The translations under genes and the position numbers were made by a program. DNA of 14,091 bases from an uncultured Caryophanales bacterium (GTDB taxonomy: Bacteria; Bacillota_I; Bacilli_A; RF39; UBA660), in assembly GCA_946628045.1 (NCBI GenBank), contig CAMOVZ010000013.1, forward strand, positions 1 to 14,091. Reading direction: 5' to 3'. This document shows, piece after piece, positions 7,509 to 13,018 of this stretch; position 1 is the stretch's first letter, and the number at the start of each line of letters is the position of its first letter. A model generated the notes under the pieces. The model was not told the origin of the DNA. It saw only the letters and a program-made list of their open reading frames with translations, and ran no database searches.

Positions 7509-8900
7509 ATGAAAATTTATAATACAATGAATAAACAAGTTGAAGAATTTATTCCAAGAGTTGATGGAATAATTAATATGTATACATGTGGACCTACTGT
7601 ATATCATTTTGCACATATTGGTAATTTACGTACTTATATATCTGAAGATGTTATTGAAAAATGTTTTAAGTTTTTAGGATACAAAGTAAATAGAGTTATG
7701 AATATAACAGATGTTGGACATTTAGTAGGTGATGGAGACTCTGGTGAAGATAAGATGGCTGTAGCTTCAAAAAGGGAGCATAAATCTTCTAAAGAAATAG
7801 CTAAATATTATACAGAATGTTTTAAATCTGACTGTGATAAATTAAATATTAGATGGCCCGATGTTGTTAGTAATGCTACTGATAATATTGATATGTATAT
7901 TAAAATGATTACTAAGCTTATTGATACAGGTTATGCTTATATTGCAGATGGTAATGTTTATTTTGATACTACTAAATATAGAGATTATTATAAATTGTCT
8001 GGACGTAATAGTGATGATTTAATGGTAGCAGTTAGAGAAGATATAGAGGAAGATGAAGCTAAGAAAAATCCGTTTGATTTTGGACTTTGGTTTACTAATT
8101 CTAAATTTAATAATCAAGAATTACAATGGGATTCACCTTGGGGGAGAGGTTATCCTGGATGGCATATAGAATGTTCTGGTATTGCTATTAAATATTTAGG
8201 TGAATACTTAGATGTTCATTTTGGGGCTGAGGATGCAATATTTCCACATCACACCAATGAGATTGCTCAGTCTGAAGCGTATTTAGGTCATAAATGGTGT
8301 AATTATTGGACACATTTAGGTTTTTTAAATGATGAAACTGGTAAGATGAGTAAATCTAAAGGAGAATTCTTAACTGTATCTTTACTAGAAGAAAAAGGAT
8401 ATAATCCACTTAGTTATAGATATTTATGTTTAAATTCTTATTATCATAATCAATTGACTTTTTCTTATGAAATATTAGATGGAGCAGAAAATGCTTATAA
8501 TAAATTAAAAAATAGAATAAGTAAATTAGTTAAAGATGAAGTTGATGAATCTAAAAAGAATGATTATATTTATCAATTTAAATTATATATAGAAGATGAT
8601 TTTAATACATCTAATATGATTACTTTATTATATGAAGTATTAAAAGATGAAATTAGTGATGGTACTAAGTTAGCTATAATAGAGGAGTTTGATAAAGTAT
8701 TATCGTTAGATCTATTAAAAACAGAAGAAAAAGCAATTGATTCTCAATTGGAAGAATATATTAAATCTAAAATAGAAGAAAGAACTGAAGCTAAGAAGAA
8801 TAAAGACTTTGCTAAAGCAGATTCTATAAGAGATGAGTTACTTGAAAATGGTATTAAATTAATAGATTCTAGAGAAGGAACTACATATGAATTAATATAG
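7509..8900 (+). CDS. cysS: Cysteinyl-tRNA synthetase, class I
   Basis: Charges tRNA-Cys with cysteine. The 463-residue product is normal length. It shows YTCGPTVYHFAHIGNLRTY (25-43) with the HIGH-type signature HIGN at 36-39. The four likely zinc ligands that recognise the cysteine thiol are visible: Cys27, Cys222 (GWHIECSG), His247 and Glu251 (PHHTNEIAQSE). The KMSKS loop is at 279-283, and the C-terminal helical anticodon-binding part ends with 'DFAKADSIRDELLENGI'. The start is set by AGGTGAT (7499-7505), 3 nt before ATG. Position between clpC and mrnC matches Bacillus, but gltX and cysE, which normally precede cysS, are absent. Confidence 0.98.
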   Translation: MKIYNTMNKQVEEFIPRVDGIINMYTCGPTVYHFAHIGNLRTYISEDVIEKCFKFLGYKVNRVMNITDVGHLVGDGDSGEDKMAVASKREHKSSKEIAKYYTECFKSDCDKLNIRWPDVVSNATDNIDMYIKMITKLIDTGYAYIADGNVYFDTTKYRDYYKLSGRNSDDLMVAVREDIEEDEAKKNPFDFGLWFTNSKFNNQELQWDSPWGRGYPGWHIECSGIAIKYLGEYLDVHFGAEDAIFPHHTNEIAQSEAYLGHKWCNYWTHLGFLNDETGKMSKSKGEFLTVSLLEEKGYNPLSYRYLCLNSYYHNQLTFSYEILDGAENAYNKLKNRISKLVKDEVDESKKNDYIYQFKLYIEDDFNTSNMITLLYEVLKDEISDGTKLAIIEEFDKVLSLDLLKTEEKAIDSQLEEYIKSKIEERTEAKKNKDFAKADSIRDELLENGIKLIDSREGTTYELI

Positions 8901-8910
8901 TTCCTTTTTT
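8875..8910 (+). terminator. Intrinsic terminator of cysS, overlapping its stop codon
   Basis: Perfect 9-bp stem AAGGAACTA (8875-8883) / TAGTTCCTT (8898-8906) around a 14-nt loop, continuing into T6 (8905-8910). The TAG stop (8898-8900) starts the right arm. Confidence 0.8.
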
Positions 8911-8911
8911 A

Positions 8912-8920
8912 TGGTATAAT
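8912..8920 (+). promoter_or_regulatory. Extended -10 promoter of the mrnC-rlmB-sigH operon
   Basis: TGG-TATAAT (8912-8920), an extended -10 immediately after the cysS terminator T-tract. The -35 region (TTAATA, 8892-8897) is weak and falls inside the terminator loop. Only 15 nt separate the -10 from the mrnC ATG. Confidence 0.75.
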
Positions 8921-8935
8921 GTAATTGGTGATTTT

Positions 8936-9307
8936 ATGAACTTATTAGAAGTTAATGTATTAGTTCTTGCATATATGGGAGATACTGTATATGAAGATTA
9001 TATTAGAAAATATTTAATTAATAGTGGTATTGGTAATGTTAATGATTTACAAAGTGCTTCATTAAACTATGTTAGTGCTAAAGCACAGGCTAAATATTTA
9101 ACTGAGATGATAGATAAAGAATATCTTACTAGTGATGAATTAGATATAGTAAAAAGAGCAAGAAATTATAAGACTACGTCTCATCCTAAGAGTTGTGATA
9201 TTATAACTTATAAATATGCAACTGGATTAGAGGCATTAATTGGATATTTATATTTAGATGGAAATATAGAAAGGATTAATGAAATAATGAATTTCATTAT
9301 AGGATAA
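8936..9307 (+). CDS. mrnC: Mini-ribonuclease III, 23S rRNA maturation
   Basis: A small RNase III-fold nuclease without a double-stranded-RNA-binding domain; in Bacillus it trims the ends of 23S rRNA precursor. The 123-residue product contains the signature LAYMGDTVYEDYIRKYL (11-27), with the likely catalytic Asp16 and Glu20. The central 'VKRARNYKTTSHPKS' resembles the family's basic 'KR.RN.K......K' stretch, and 'ATGLEALIGYLYL' holds the second acidic active-site cluster. The start has GGTGAT (8927-8932) just upstream. The gene order cysS-mrnC-rlmB is conserved in Firmicutes, and the stop lies 4 nt before rlmB. Confidence 0.93.
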   Translation: MNLLEVNVLVLAYMGDTVYEDYIRKYLINSGIGNVNDLQSASLNYVSAKAQAKYLTEMIDKEYLTSDELDIVKRARNYKTTSHPKSCDIITYKYATGLEALIGYLYLDGNIERINEIMNFIIG

Positions 9308-9311
9308 GATT

Positions 9312-10010
9312 ATGTTAGTAATGGGAAGAAATGTAGCTTATGATCTACTTAAAAAAAATAAAAAAGTTAGAAAAGTAATAATTCAAGAAGGTTTTGATGA
9401 TAAAAATATAATTTCCCTTATAGAAAATTTAAAATTGCCTATTGAAACTAAGTCAAAACGTGAAATTGATCATTTGTGTCCTGGAGTAAATCAAGGTATA
9501 ATCCTAGATATTCCGGATTACAAATATATTGAGTTAAATGATTTTCTTCGTAATGAAGAAGAGTTTGTAGTATTATTAGATCATTTAGAAGATCCTCATA
9601 ATTTAGGGGCTATTATTAGGACTTGTGAAGCAGCTGGAGTTAAGAGTATTATTTTGCCTCGTGATAGACAAGTACAAGTTAATGCAACTGTAATGAAAAC
9701 TAGTGTTGGAACTTTAGATAATGTTAATTTAGTTTCTGTAAGTAATTTAGTTAATACTATAGAAAAACTTAAAGAAGCAGGGTACTGGATAGTTGGGACT
9801 GCTTTAGAAAATAGTGTTGATTATAGAGAAATTGATTATAGTGGAAAAATTGCTTTAGTAATAGGAAATGAAGGGAAAGGAATTAGTGATTTAGTTTCTA
9901 AGAAATGTGATTTTTTAGCTAAAATACCAATGTATGGTGAAACTAATAGTTTAAATGCTAGTGTAGCTGCTGGTATAATGATATATGAAGTAATCCGAAA
10001 TAGAAAGTAG
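9312..10010 (+). CDS. rlmB: 23S rRNA 2'-O-ribose methyltransferase, SpoU/TrmH family (RlmB type)
   Basis: A SAM-dependent SPOUT (trefoil-knot) methyltransferase. RlmB methylates the ribose of G2251 (E. coli numbering) in the peptidyl-transferase P-loop of 23S rRNA. The 232-residue product has an N-terminal substrate-binding domain (about 1-75, 'MGRNVAYDLL'). The three SpoU motifs follow: motif 1 DHLEDPHNLGAIIRTCEAAG (90-109) with Asn97 and Arg103, motif 2 LVIGNEGKGIS (182-192), and motif 3 ETNSLNASVAAG (210-221). It begins 4 nt after mrnC with only a weak SD (AGGATAAG, 9301-9308), suggesting translational coupling. An in-frame ATG at 9321 would remove three residues and cannot be excluded. 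The exact target base is inferred from family and gene order. Confidence 0.9.
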   Translation: MLVMGRNVAYDLLKKNKKVRKVIIQEGFDDKNIISLIENLKLPIETKSKREIDHLCPGVNQGIILDIPDYKYIELNDFLRNEEEFVVLLDHLEDPHNLGAIIRTCEAAGVKSIILPRDRQVQVNATVMKTSVGTLDNVNLVSVSNLVNTIEKLKEAGYWIVGTALENSVDYREIDYSGKIALVIGNEGKGISDLVSKKCDFLAKIPMYGETNSLNASVAAGIMIYEVIRNRK

Positions 10011-10016
10011 GGTGGA

Positions 10017-10613
10017 ATGGATTACAAAAAATATAATGATAATGAGCTAATATATATGGTTCGTGAAAATGATGAAGAATCTAATAATATATTATTAGAA
10101 AAATATAAACCAATAATAATAAATTTAAGTAAAAAATACTATGATGTATTTAATAATAATGGTTATGAATTTGATGATTTTTATCAAGAAGCTTTAATTT
10201 CTTTTTATAATGCAGTTAAAAGATATGATAGTACTAAAGAAGTTTTATTTTATTCGTTTGTGAGTCTATGTATTAATAGATCATTAGCTAGTTTTAGTAG
10301 AAAAATATATATTTCTATTGGTAAAACCTATAATAGTAATAATTTAGATATTAATGATTATGAATATTGTATAGAAGATGAAAGAGAAAATCCTCATAAT
10401 AAATATGTATATAAAGGATTAGAAAATGTTATTAAAAAAGTAATATATAGTTTACCTATGGAATCTAGCAGTATACTTGAATTAAAATTAAATGGTTTTA
10501 CATATAAAGAAATTGGTATATTATTAGATATACCTACTAGTTCGGTAGAATTTAAAAGTAGGAAGGCAAGAAGTATTCTTAGAAATAAAGTTAAAAATTA
10601 TTATTGTAAATAG
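10017..10613 (+). CDS. sigH: Sigma-70 family RNA polymerase sigma factor, SigH-like
   Basis: A 198-residue alternative sigma factor. Region 2 spans about 8-96: 'NDNELIYMVRENDEES', core-binding DDFYQEALISFYNAVKRYD (53-71), then the -10-recognition part FYSFVSLCINRSLASFSRK (78-96). Region 4 (about 140-190) is a helix-turn-helix, 'LKLNGFTYKEIGILLDIPTSSVEFKSRKARSILR', which reads the -35. Length, the late region 2 pattern and the slot after rlmB and before secE-nusG all match Bacillus sigH, where yacP lies between. In Bacillus SigH drives sporulation and competence genes; here its regulon is unknown and no sporulation gene is visible. The TAGGG/GGTGG upstream serves as SD, and the gap to rlmB is 6 nt. 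Confidence 0.8.
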   Translation: MDYKKYNDNELIYMVRENDEESNNILLEKYKPIIINLSKKYYDVFNNNGYEFDDFYQEALISFYNAVKRYDSTKEVLFYSFVSLCINRSLASFSRKIYISIGKTYNSNNLDINDYEYCIEDERENPHNKYVYKGLENVIKKVIYSLPMESSSILELKLNGFTYKEIGILLDIPTSSVEFKSRKARSILRNKVKNYYCK

Positions 10614-10640
10614 ACAATATTTGAAATTGTCTTTTTTTTT
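10612..10640 (+). terminator. Intrinsic terminator of the mrnC-rlmB-sigH operon
   Basis: Stem AGACAAT (10612-10618) / ATTGTCT (10626-10632) with loop ATTTGAA, then a run of nine Ts (10632-10640). The left arm starts inside the sigH stop codon TAG (10611-10613). Confidence 0.85.
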
Positions 10641-10655
10641 ATTTTGTTGTATTAT
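10627..10655 (+). promoter_or_regulatory. Candidate promoter of the tail-anchored protein gene
   Basis: TTGTCT (10627-10632), 17-bp spacer, TATTAT (10650-10655). The -35 box lies entirely in the right arm of the preceding terminator. Neither box is consensus, so this is moderate evidence. Confidence 0.5.
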
Positions 10656-10678
10656 TGTATTAAGATAGGGTGATATGT

Positions 10679-11401
10679 ATGGATAAAGCTGTTGTTAATA
10701 GTTTAAATTCTAAAAATAATAGTATTGAATCAGTTACTTTATCAGAATGGGTTAGTATGCATCATTCTGAAGATGAATTACGCTCTATTTTTTTAAATAT
10801 GGATAGAACTTTGAAATATATCCATGATCATGGTTATTGTATTGAAGTGTTTTATCCTACAGAAATTAATGTATTAAATAATGCAGATGATCATATACAA
10901 TTTAAAAGATTAGTGGAATTGTCTAAAGATTATGAATCTCAAAAAAATATGATACGCGAGGATATATTTAATTCTTCTTTGATACAAATAGCTACTTATC
11001 TTAATATGCCTGTGGAGCATTTAAATCCTGAATTTTTAAAAGAAAATTTTGATTCTTTTGCTCAATTTATTCCTAGTGATGATGTTCCTTATTATAGAGG
11101 GGTTATACAAAGAGGAGCTTCAGTATATTATTGTGAATATTCTTTAGAAAGAAGAAAAAGAGATTTAGAAAATTTAGAAAAAGAATTAGGACAAATTGAT
11201 GAAAATGATAAGAAAGTTATAGAAAATAATCCTAGTGATGCAGAAATAACTAATAAAAAAGTAAATGATGTTATATATAGACAAATTAGTGGTATTTATG
11301 AACAAGCTGCTTTTTTAAATATATTAATTATTCCTATTATAGGACTTATAATATTTATGGTATTTATGATTATTACTTTAATTATTAATTATATGGCTTA
11401 A
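10679..11401 (+). CDS. Unknown tail-anchored membrane protein with a kinase-like (probably dead) N-terminal segment
   Basis: I do not recognise this 240-residue protein. Residues 20-80 ('TLSEWVS...EDELRSIFLNMDRTLKYIHDHGYC...PTEINVLNNADDHIQFKRLVEL') recall the helix-E and catalytic-loop region of protein kinases, where 'LKYIHDHG.CH.D.KP.NIL.......I.L.DFG' is expected. The His-Arg-Asp, Lys and Asp-Phe-Gly residues are not conserved, so a catalytic kinase is unlikely. A charged coiled-coil-like helix follows (about 155-182). A single strongly hydrophobic segment near the end (about 211-238) suggests a tail-anchored topology with the bulk in the cytoplasm. ATG 10679 is preferred to GTG 10670, because that GTG lies within the SD AGGGTGAT (10667-10674). 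It sits between sigH and secE, the slot of rpmG in Bacillus. A link to secretion or sigma control is conjecture. Confidence 0.6.
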   Translation: MDKAVVNSLNSKNNSIESVTLSEWVSMHHSEDELRSIFLNMDRTLKYIHDHGYCIEVFYPTEINVLNNADDHIQFKRLVELSKDYESQKNMIREDIFNSSLIQIATYLNMPVEHLNPEFLKENFDSFAQFIPSDDVPYYRGVIQRGASVYYCEYSLERRKRDLENLEKELGQIDENDKKVIENNPSDAEITNKKVNDVIYRQISGIYEQAAFLNILIIPIIGLIIFMVFMIITLIINYMA

Positions 11402-11405
11402 AGTG

Positions 11406-11434
11406 TTGACATTTCTATGTGTTTGTGGTATTTT
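11406..11434 (+). promoter_or_regulatory. Promoter of secE-nusG
   Basis: Consensus TTGACA (11406-11411), 17-bp spacer ending in TGG, then TATTTT (11429-11434), an extended -10 arrangement. It starts 5 nt after the stop codon of the upstream gene. Transcription should start near 11440-11442. Confidence 0.75.
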
Positions 11435-11442
11435 ATATACGT

Positions 11443-11467
11443 AAGCACTTGGAAGTGTTTTTATTTT
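11443..11467 (+). terminator. Terminator-like hairpin in the secE leader
   Basis: Stem AAGCACT (11443-11449) / AGTGTTT (11454-11460) with one G-T pair and loop TGGA, followed by TTTTATTTT-type sequence. It could end the upstream transcription unit. It also lies at the very 5' end of the mRNA predicted from the promoter at 11406-11434, where it may stabilise or attenuate. Confidence 0.6.
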
Positions 11468-11493
11468 GAAAAAATATAGGAATGGTGAATAAT

Positions 11494-11811
11494 ATGGCTG
11501 AAGTTCGTAAAAAAGTAGTCGAAGATAAGTATAATACTAAGAGTATTAAGAATAAGACTAAAAAAGAAGAAAAGAAAGTAGTTAAAACTCCTAGTAAGAA
11601 AAAGGAAGTTAAAAATACTGAGAAAAAAGGATTATTTACAAAATTTAGAATATTTTGCCATGGAGTAAAGAGTGAATTTAATAAAGTTCATTGGACAGGT
11701 AAAAAAGATATGGTTAAATACTCTATAGCTACAATAATATTTGTTATATTTTGTGGAGTATTCTTTTATGCAATAGATGTAATTTTTGCATTAATTAAGT
11801 CATTAATTTAA
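11494..11811 (+). CDS. secE: Protein translocase subunit SecE
   Basis: The small essential subunit of the SecYEG channel that clamps SecY. The 105-residue product has the single-TM SecE core at about 47-105. An amphipathic helix, 'GLFTKFRIFCHGVKSEFNKVHWTGKKDMVKYS' in outline, contains the family's conserved 'E..KV.W....(D/E)' pattern. The TM segment is 'IATIIFVIFCGVFFYAIDVIFALI' (78-101). The N-terminal ~45 residues are Lys-rich and probably disordered, longer than in B. subtilis SecE (about 59 residues in total). The ATG at 11494 with TGGTGA (11483-11488) upstream is preferred to the in-frame ATG at 11482, which has no properly spaced SD. secE directly before nusG is near-universal in bacteria. 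Confidence 0.92.
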   Translation: MAEVRKKVVEDKYNTKSIKNKTKKEEKKVVKTPSKKKEVKNTEKKGLFTKFRIFCHGVKSEFNKVHWTGKKDMVKYSIATIIFVIFCGVFFYAIDVIFALIKSLI

Positions 11812-11825
11812 GAGGAGTTGGAATT

Positions 11826-12359
11826 ATGGATAAACAATGGTATGTAGTTAATACTTATTCAGGACATGAAAATAAAGTAAAAGAAAAACTTGAAATGAGA
11901 GCTGAATCTATGGATATGCAAGATTATATTTATAGAGTAGTTATTCCTGAAGAAAAAATAGTAGAAGTTAAAGATGGCGTAACTAAGGAAAAAGTTAAAA
12001 AGATGTTTCCTGGTTACATTTTAGTAGAAATGGTTATGACAGATGAAGCTTGGTATGTAGTTAGAAATACACCTGGAGTTACTGGATTTATTGGATCAAG
12101 TGGTAAGGGAGCAAAACCTACACCATTACAACCATATGAAGTAGATAAAATCTTAGGAAATATGGGAATTAGTAGAATGGATGTTGATACTGAATTAAGT
12201 GAAGGTGCTAAGGTTAAAATTATTGCTGGACCTTTCCAAGGTATGTTTGGTACAGTTGATTCTGTTGATTTACCTAATGGTAAGGTTAACTTACTTGTTG
12301 ACTTATTTGGACAAGAAACTTCAGTTGAAGTTGAATTAAGTCAAATTGAAAATGCATAA
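11826..12359 (+). CDS. nusG: Transcription termination/antitermination factor NusG
   Basis: Binds the beta' clamp of RNA polymerase through its NGN domain, affecting pausing and processivity, and links to ribosomes or other factors through its KOW domain. The 177-residue product shows the NGN domain (about 1-115: 'QWYVVNTYSGHENKVKEKL', 'MFPGYILVEMVM', 'WYVVRNTPGVTGFIGS'). A KOW domain follows (about 124-175: 'EGAKVKIIAGPFQGMFGTV' and 'VNLLVDLFGQETSVEVELSQIE'). GAGGAG (11812-11817) precedes the ATG by 8 nt. It is co-transcribed with secE, with a 14-nt gap. Confidence 0.98.
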   Translation: MDKQWYVVNTYSGHENKVKEKLEMRAESMDMQDYIYRVVIPEEKIVEVKDGVTKEKVKKMFPGYILVEMVMTDEAWYVVRNTPGVTGFIGSSGKGAKPTPLQPYEVDKILGNMGISRMDVDTELSEGAKVKIIAGPFQGMFGTVDSVDLPNGKVNLLVDLFGQETSVEVELSQIENA

Positions 12360-12360
12360 T

Positions 12361-12383
12361 ATACTTGCATTATAAGTATTTTT
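12361..12383 (+). terminator. Weak terminator-like hairpin after nusG
   Basis: Stem ATACTT (12361-12366) / AAGTAT (12374-12379), loop GCATTAT, then T5 (12379-12383). A competing pairing AATGCA (12351-12356) / TGCATT (12366-12371) would exclude it. It probably gives partial termination, allowing some readthrough into rplK. Confidence 0.5.
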
Positions 12384-12393
12384 ATGTTATTAT
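12365..12393 (+). promoter_or_regulatory. Promoter of rplK-rplA
   Basis: TTGCAT (12365-12370), 17-bp spacer ending in TGT, then TATTAT (12388-12393), an extended -10. The start near 12400 would give a leader of about 115 nt containing the L1-site mimic. AT-rich boxes at 12413-12426 could provide a second, weaker start. Confidence 0.6.
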
Positions 12394-12428
12394 TTAATGG
12401 CTATATTTATTTTTATATATATAGATTT

Positions 12429-12482
12429 AGTGGGAAGCACAGTTCGCATTTATAAAAGCGGGATCGAGCTATTTGGACCACT
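12429..12482 (+). promoter_or_regulatory. rplK leader: candidate ribosomal protein L1 binding hairpin
   Basis: The outer stem is AGTGG (12429-12433) / CCACT (12478-12482). An internal loop follows (GA on the 5' side, ATTTGGA on the 3' side), then AGC (12436-12438) / GCT (12468-12470). An upper stem TTCGC (12443-12447) / GCGGG (12458-12462) completes it. The GUGGGARGC...GAGCY...CCAC arrangement matches the L1-binding helix 76/77 region of 23S rRNA as I recall it (GUGGGAGGC...GAGCC...ACCAC). L1 is known to repress the L11-L1 operon by binding such mimics. The site ends 18 nt before the rplK SD. Confidence 0.65.
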
Positions 12483-12515
12483 CGCGAAAACTAATATTTA
12501 TAGGAGGTGTTTTTC

Positions 12516-12947
12516 GTGGCAAAGGAAGCAGTAAAGAAAATAAAATTACAAATTGAAGCAGGAAAAGCTAATCCAGCTCCACCAGTTGGTACTGTTTTAG
12601 GACCTGCAGGAATTAATCTTCAAGATTTCTGTACTAAGTATAACGATGCAACTAGAGATAGAATGGGAGACGTTTTACCAGTAGAAATTTCAATTTATGA
12701 AGATAGAAGTTTTGATTTCGTTATCAAAACTCCACCTACAGCATTCTTATTAAAGAAATATGCTAAGGTTAAAAAAGGATCTGTTAAAGGATCTAAAGAA
12801 ACAGTTGCTACTATATCAAAAGCTACTTTAAAAGAAATAGCAGAAATTAAATTACCAGATTTAAATGCATATGATGTTGAAGAAGCTATGAAGATAGTTG
12901 CTGGAACTGCAAAAAACATGGGTATTGCTGTTGAAGGAGAAGAGTAA
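12516..12947 (+). CDS. rplK: 50S ribosomal protein L11
   Basis: Binds the GTPase-associated centre of 23S rRNA and supports factor binding and the stringent response. The 143-residue product is standard length. The N-terminal domain (1-70) has 'IKLQIEAGKANPAPPVGTVLGPAGIN' with the conserved Pro-rich loop. The C-terminal rRNA-binding domain (75-143) has 'KTPPTAFLLKK' and 'TLKEIAEIKLPDLNAYDVEEAMKIVAGTAKNMGI'. The start is GTG at 12516, giving the typical MAKEAVK N-terminus, with TAGGAGGTG (12501-12509) as SD. The GTG at 12507 is inside that SD and is rejected. It forms an operon with rplA downstream. Confidence 0.98.
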   Translation: MAKEAVKKIKLQIEAGKANPAPPVGTVLGPAGINLQDFCTKYNDATRDRMGDVLPVEISIYEDRSFDFVIKTPPTAFLLKKYAKVKKGSVKGSKETVATISKATLKEIAEIKLPDLNAYDVEEAMKIVAGTAKNMGIAVEGEE

Positions 12948-12973
12948 TACTTAAACACATTTAGGTATAACCT

Positions 12974-13001
12974 AGTGGAAGGATAAAACCGCTTTTACCA
13001 C
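12974..13001 (+). promoter_or_regulatory. rplA leader: second candidate L1 binding hairpin
   Basis: GTGG (12975-12978) / CCAC (12998-13001) enclose AA on the 5' side, GG (12981-12982) / CC (12989-12990) closing loop ATAAAA, and the 3' internal loop GCTTTTA. The plan (GUGG, two purines, inner stem, 7-nt 3' loop, CCAC) is the same as in the rplK leader. CCAC ends 2 nt before the AAGGAGG SD of rplA, well placed to block ribosomes. A small hairpin TAGGT-ATA-ACCTA (12962-12974) abuts it. Confidence 0.6.
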
Positions 13002-13018
13002 ATAAGGAGGAAAATAAA

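Noticed and set aside
11402..11493. Possible rpmG (L33) gene before secE
   Set aside because: No short frame with the L33 Cys-x-x-Cys pairs is found in the gap or nearby.
12507..12515. GTG start three codons earlier for rplK
   Set aside because: That GTG is the last part of the SD TAGGAGGTG. The GTG at 12516 yields the normal L11 N-terminus. The same reasoning rejects GTG 10670 for the tail-anchored protein, and a missing SD rejects ATG 11482 for secE.
12695..12958. Minus-strand open frame opposite rplK
   Set aside because: It lies opposite L11, with no SD and no recognisable product.
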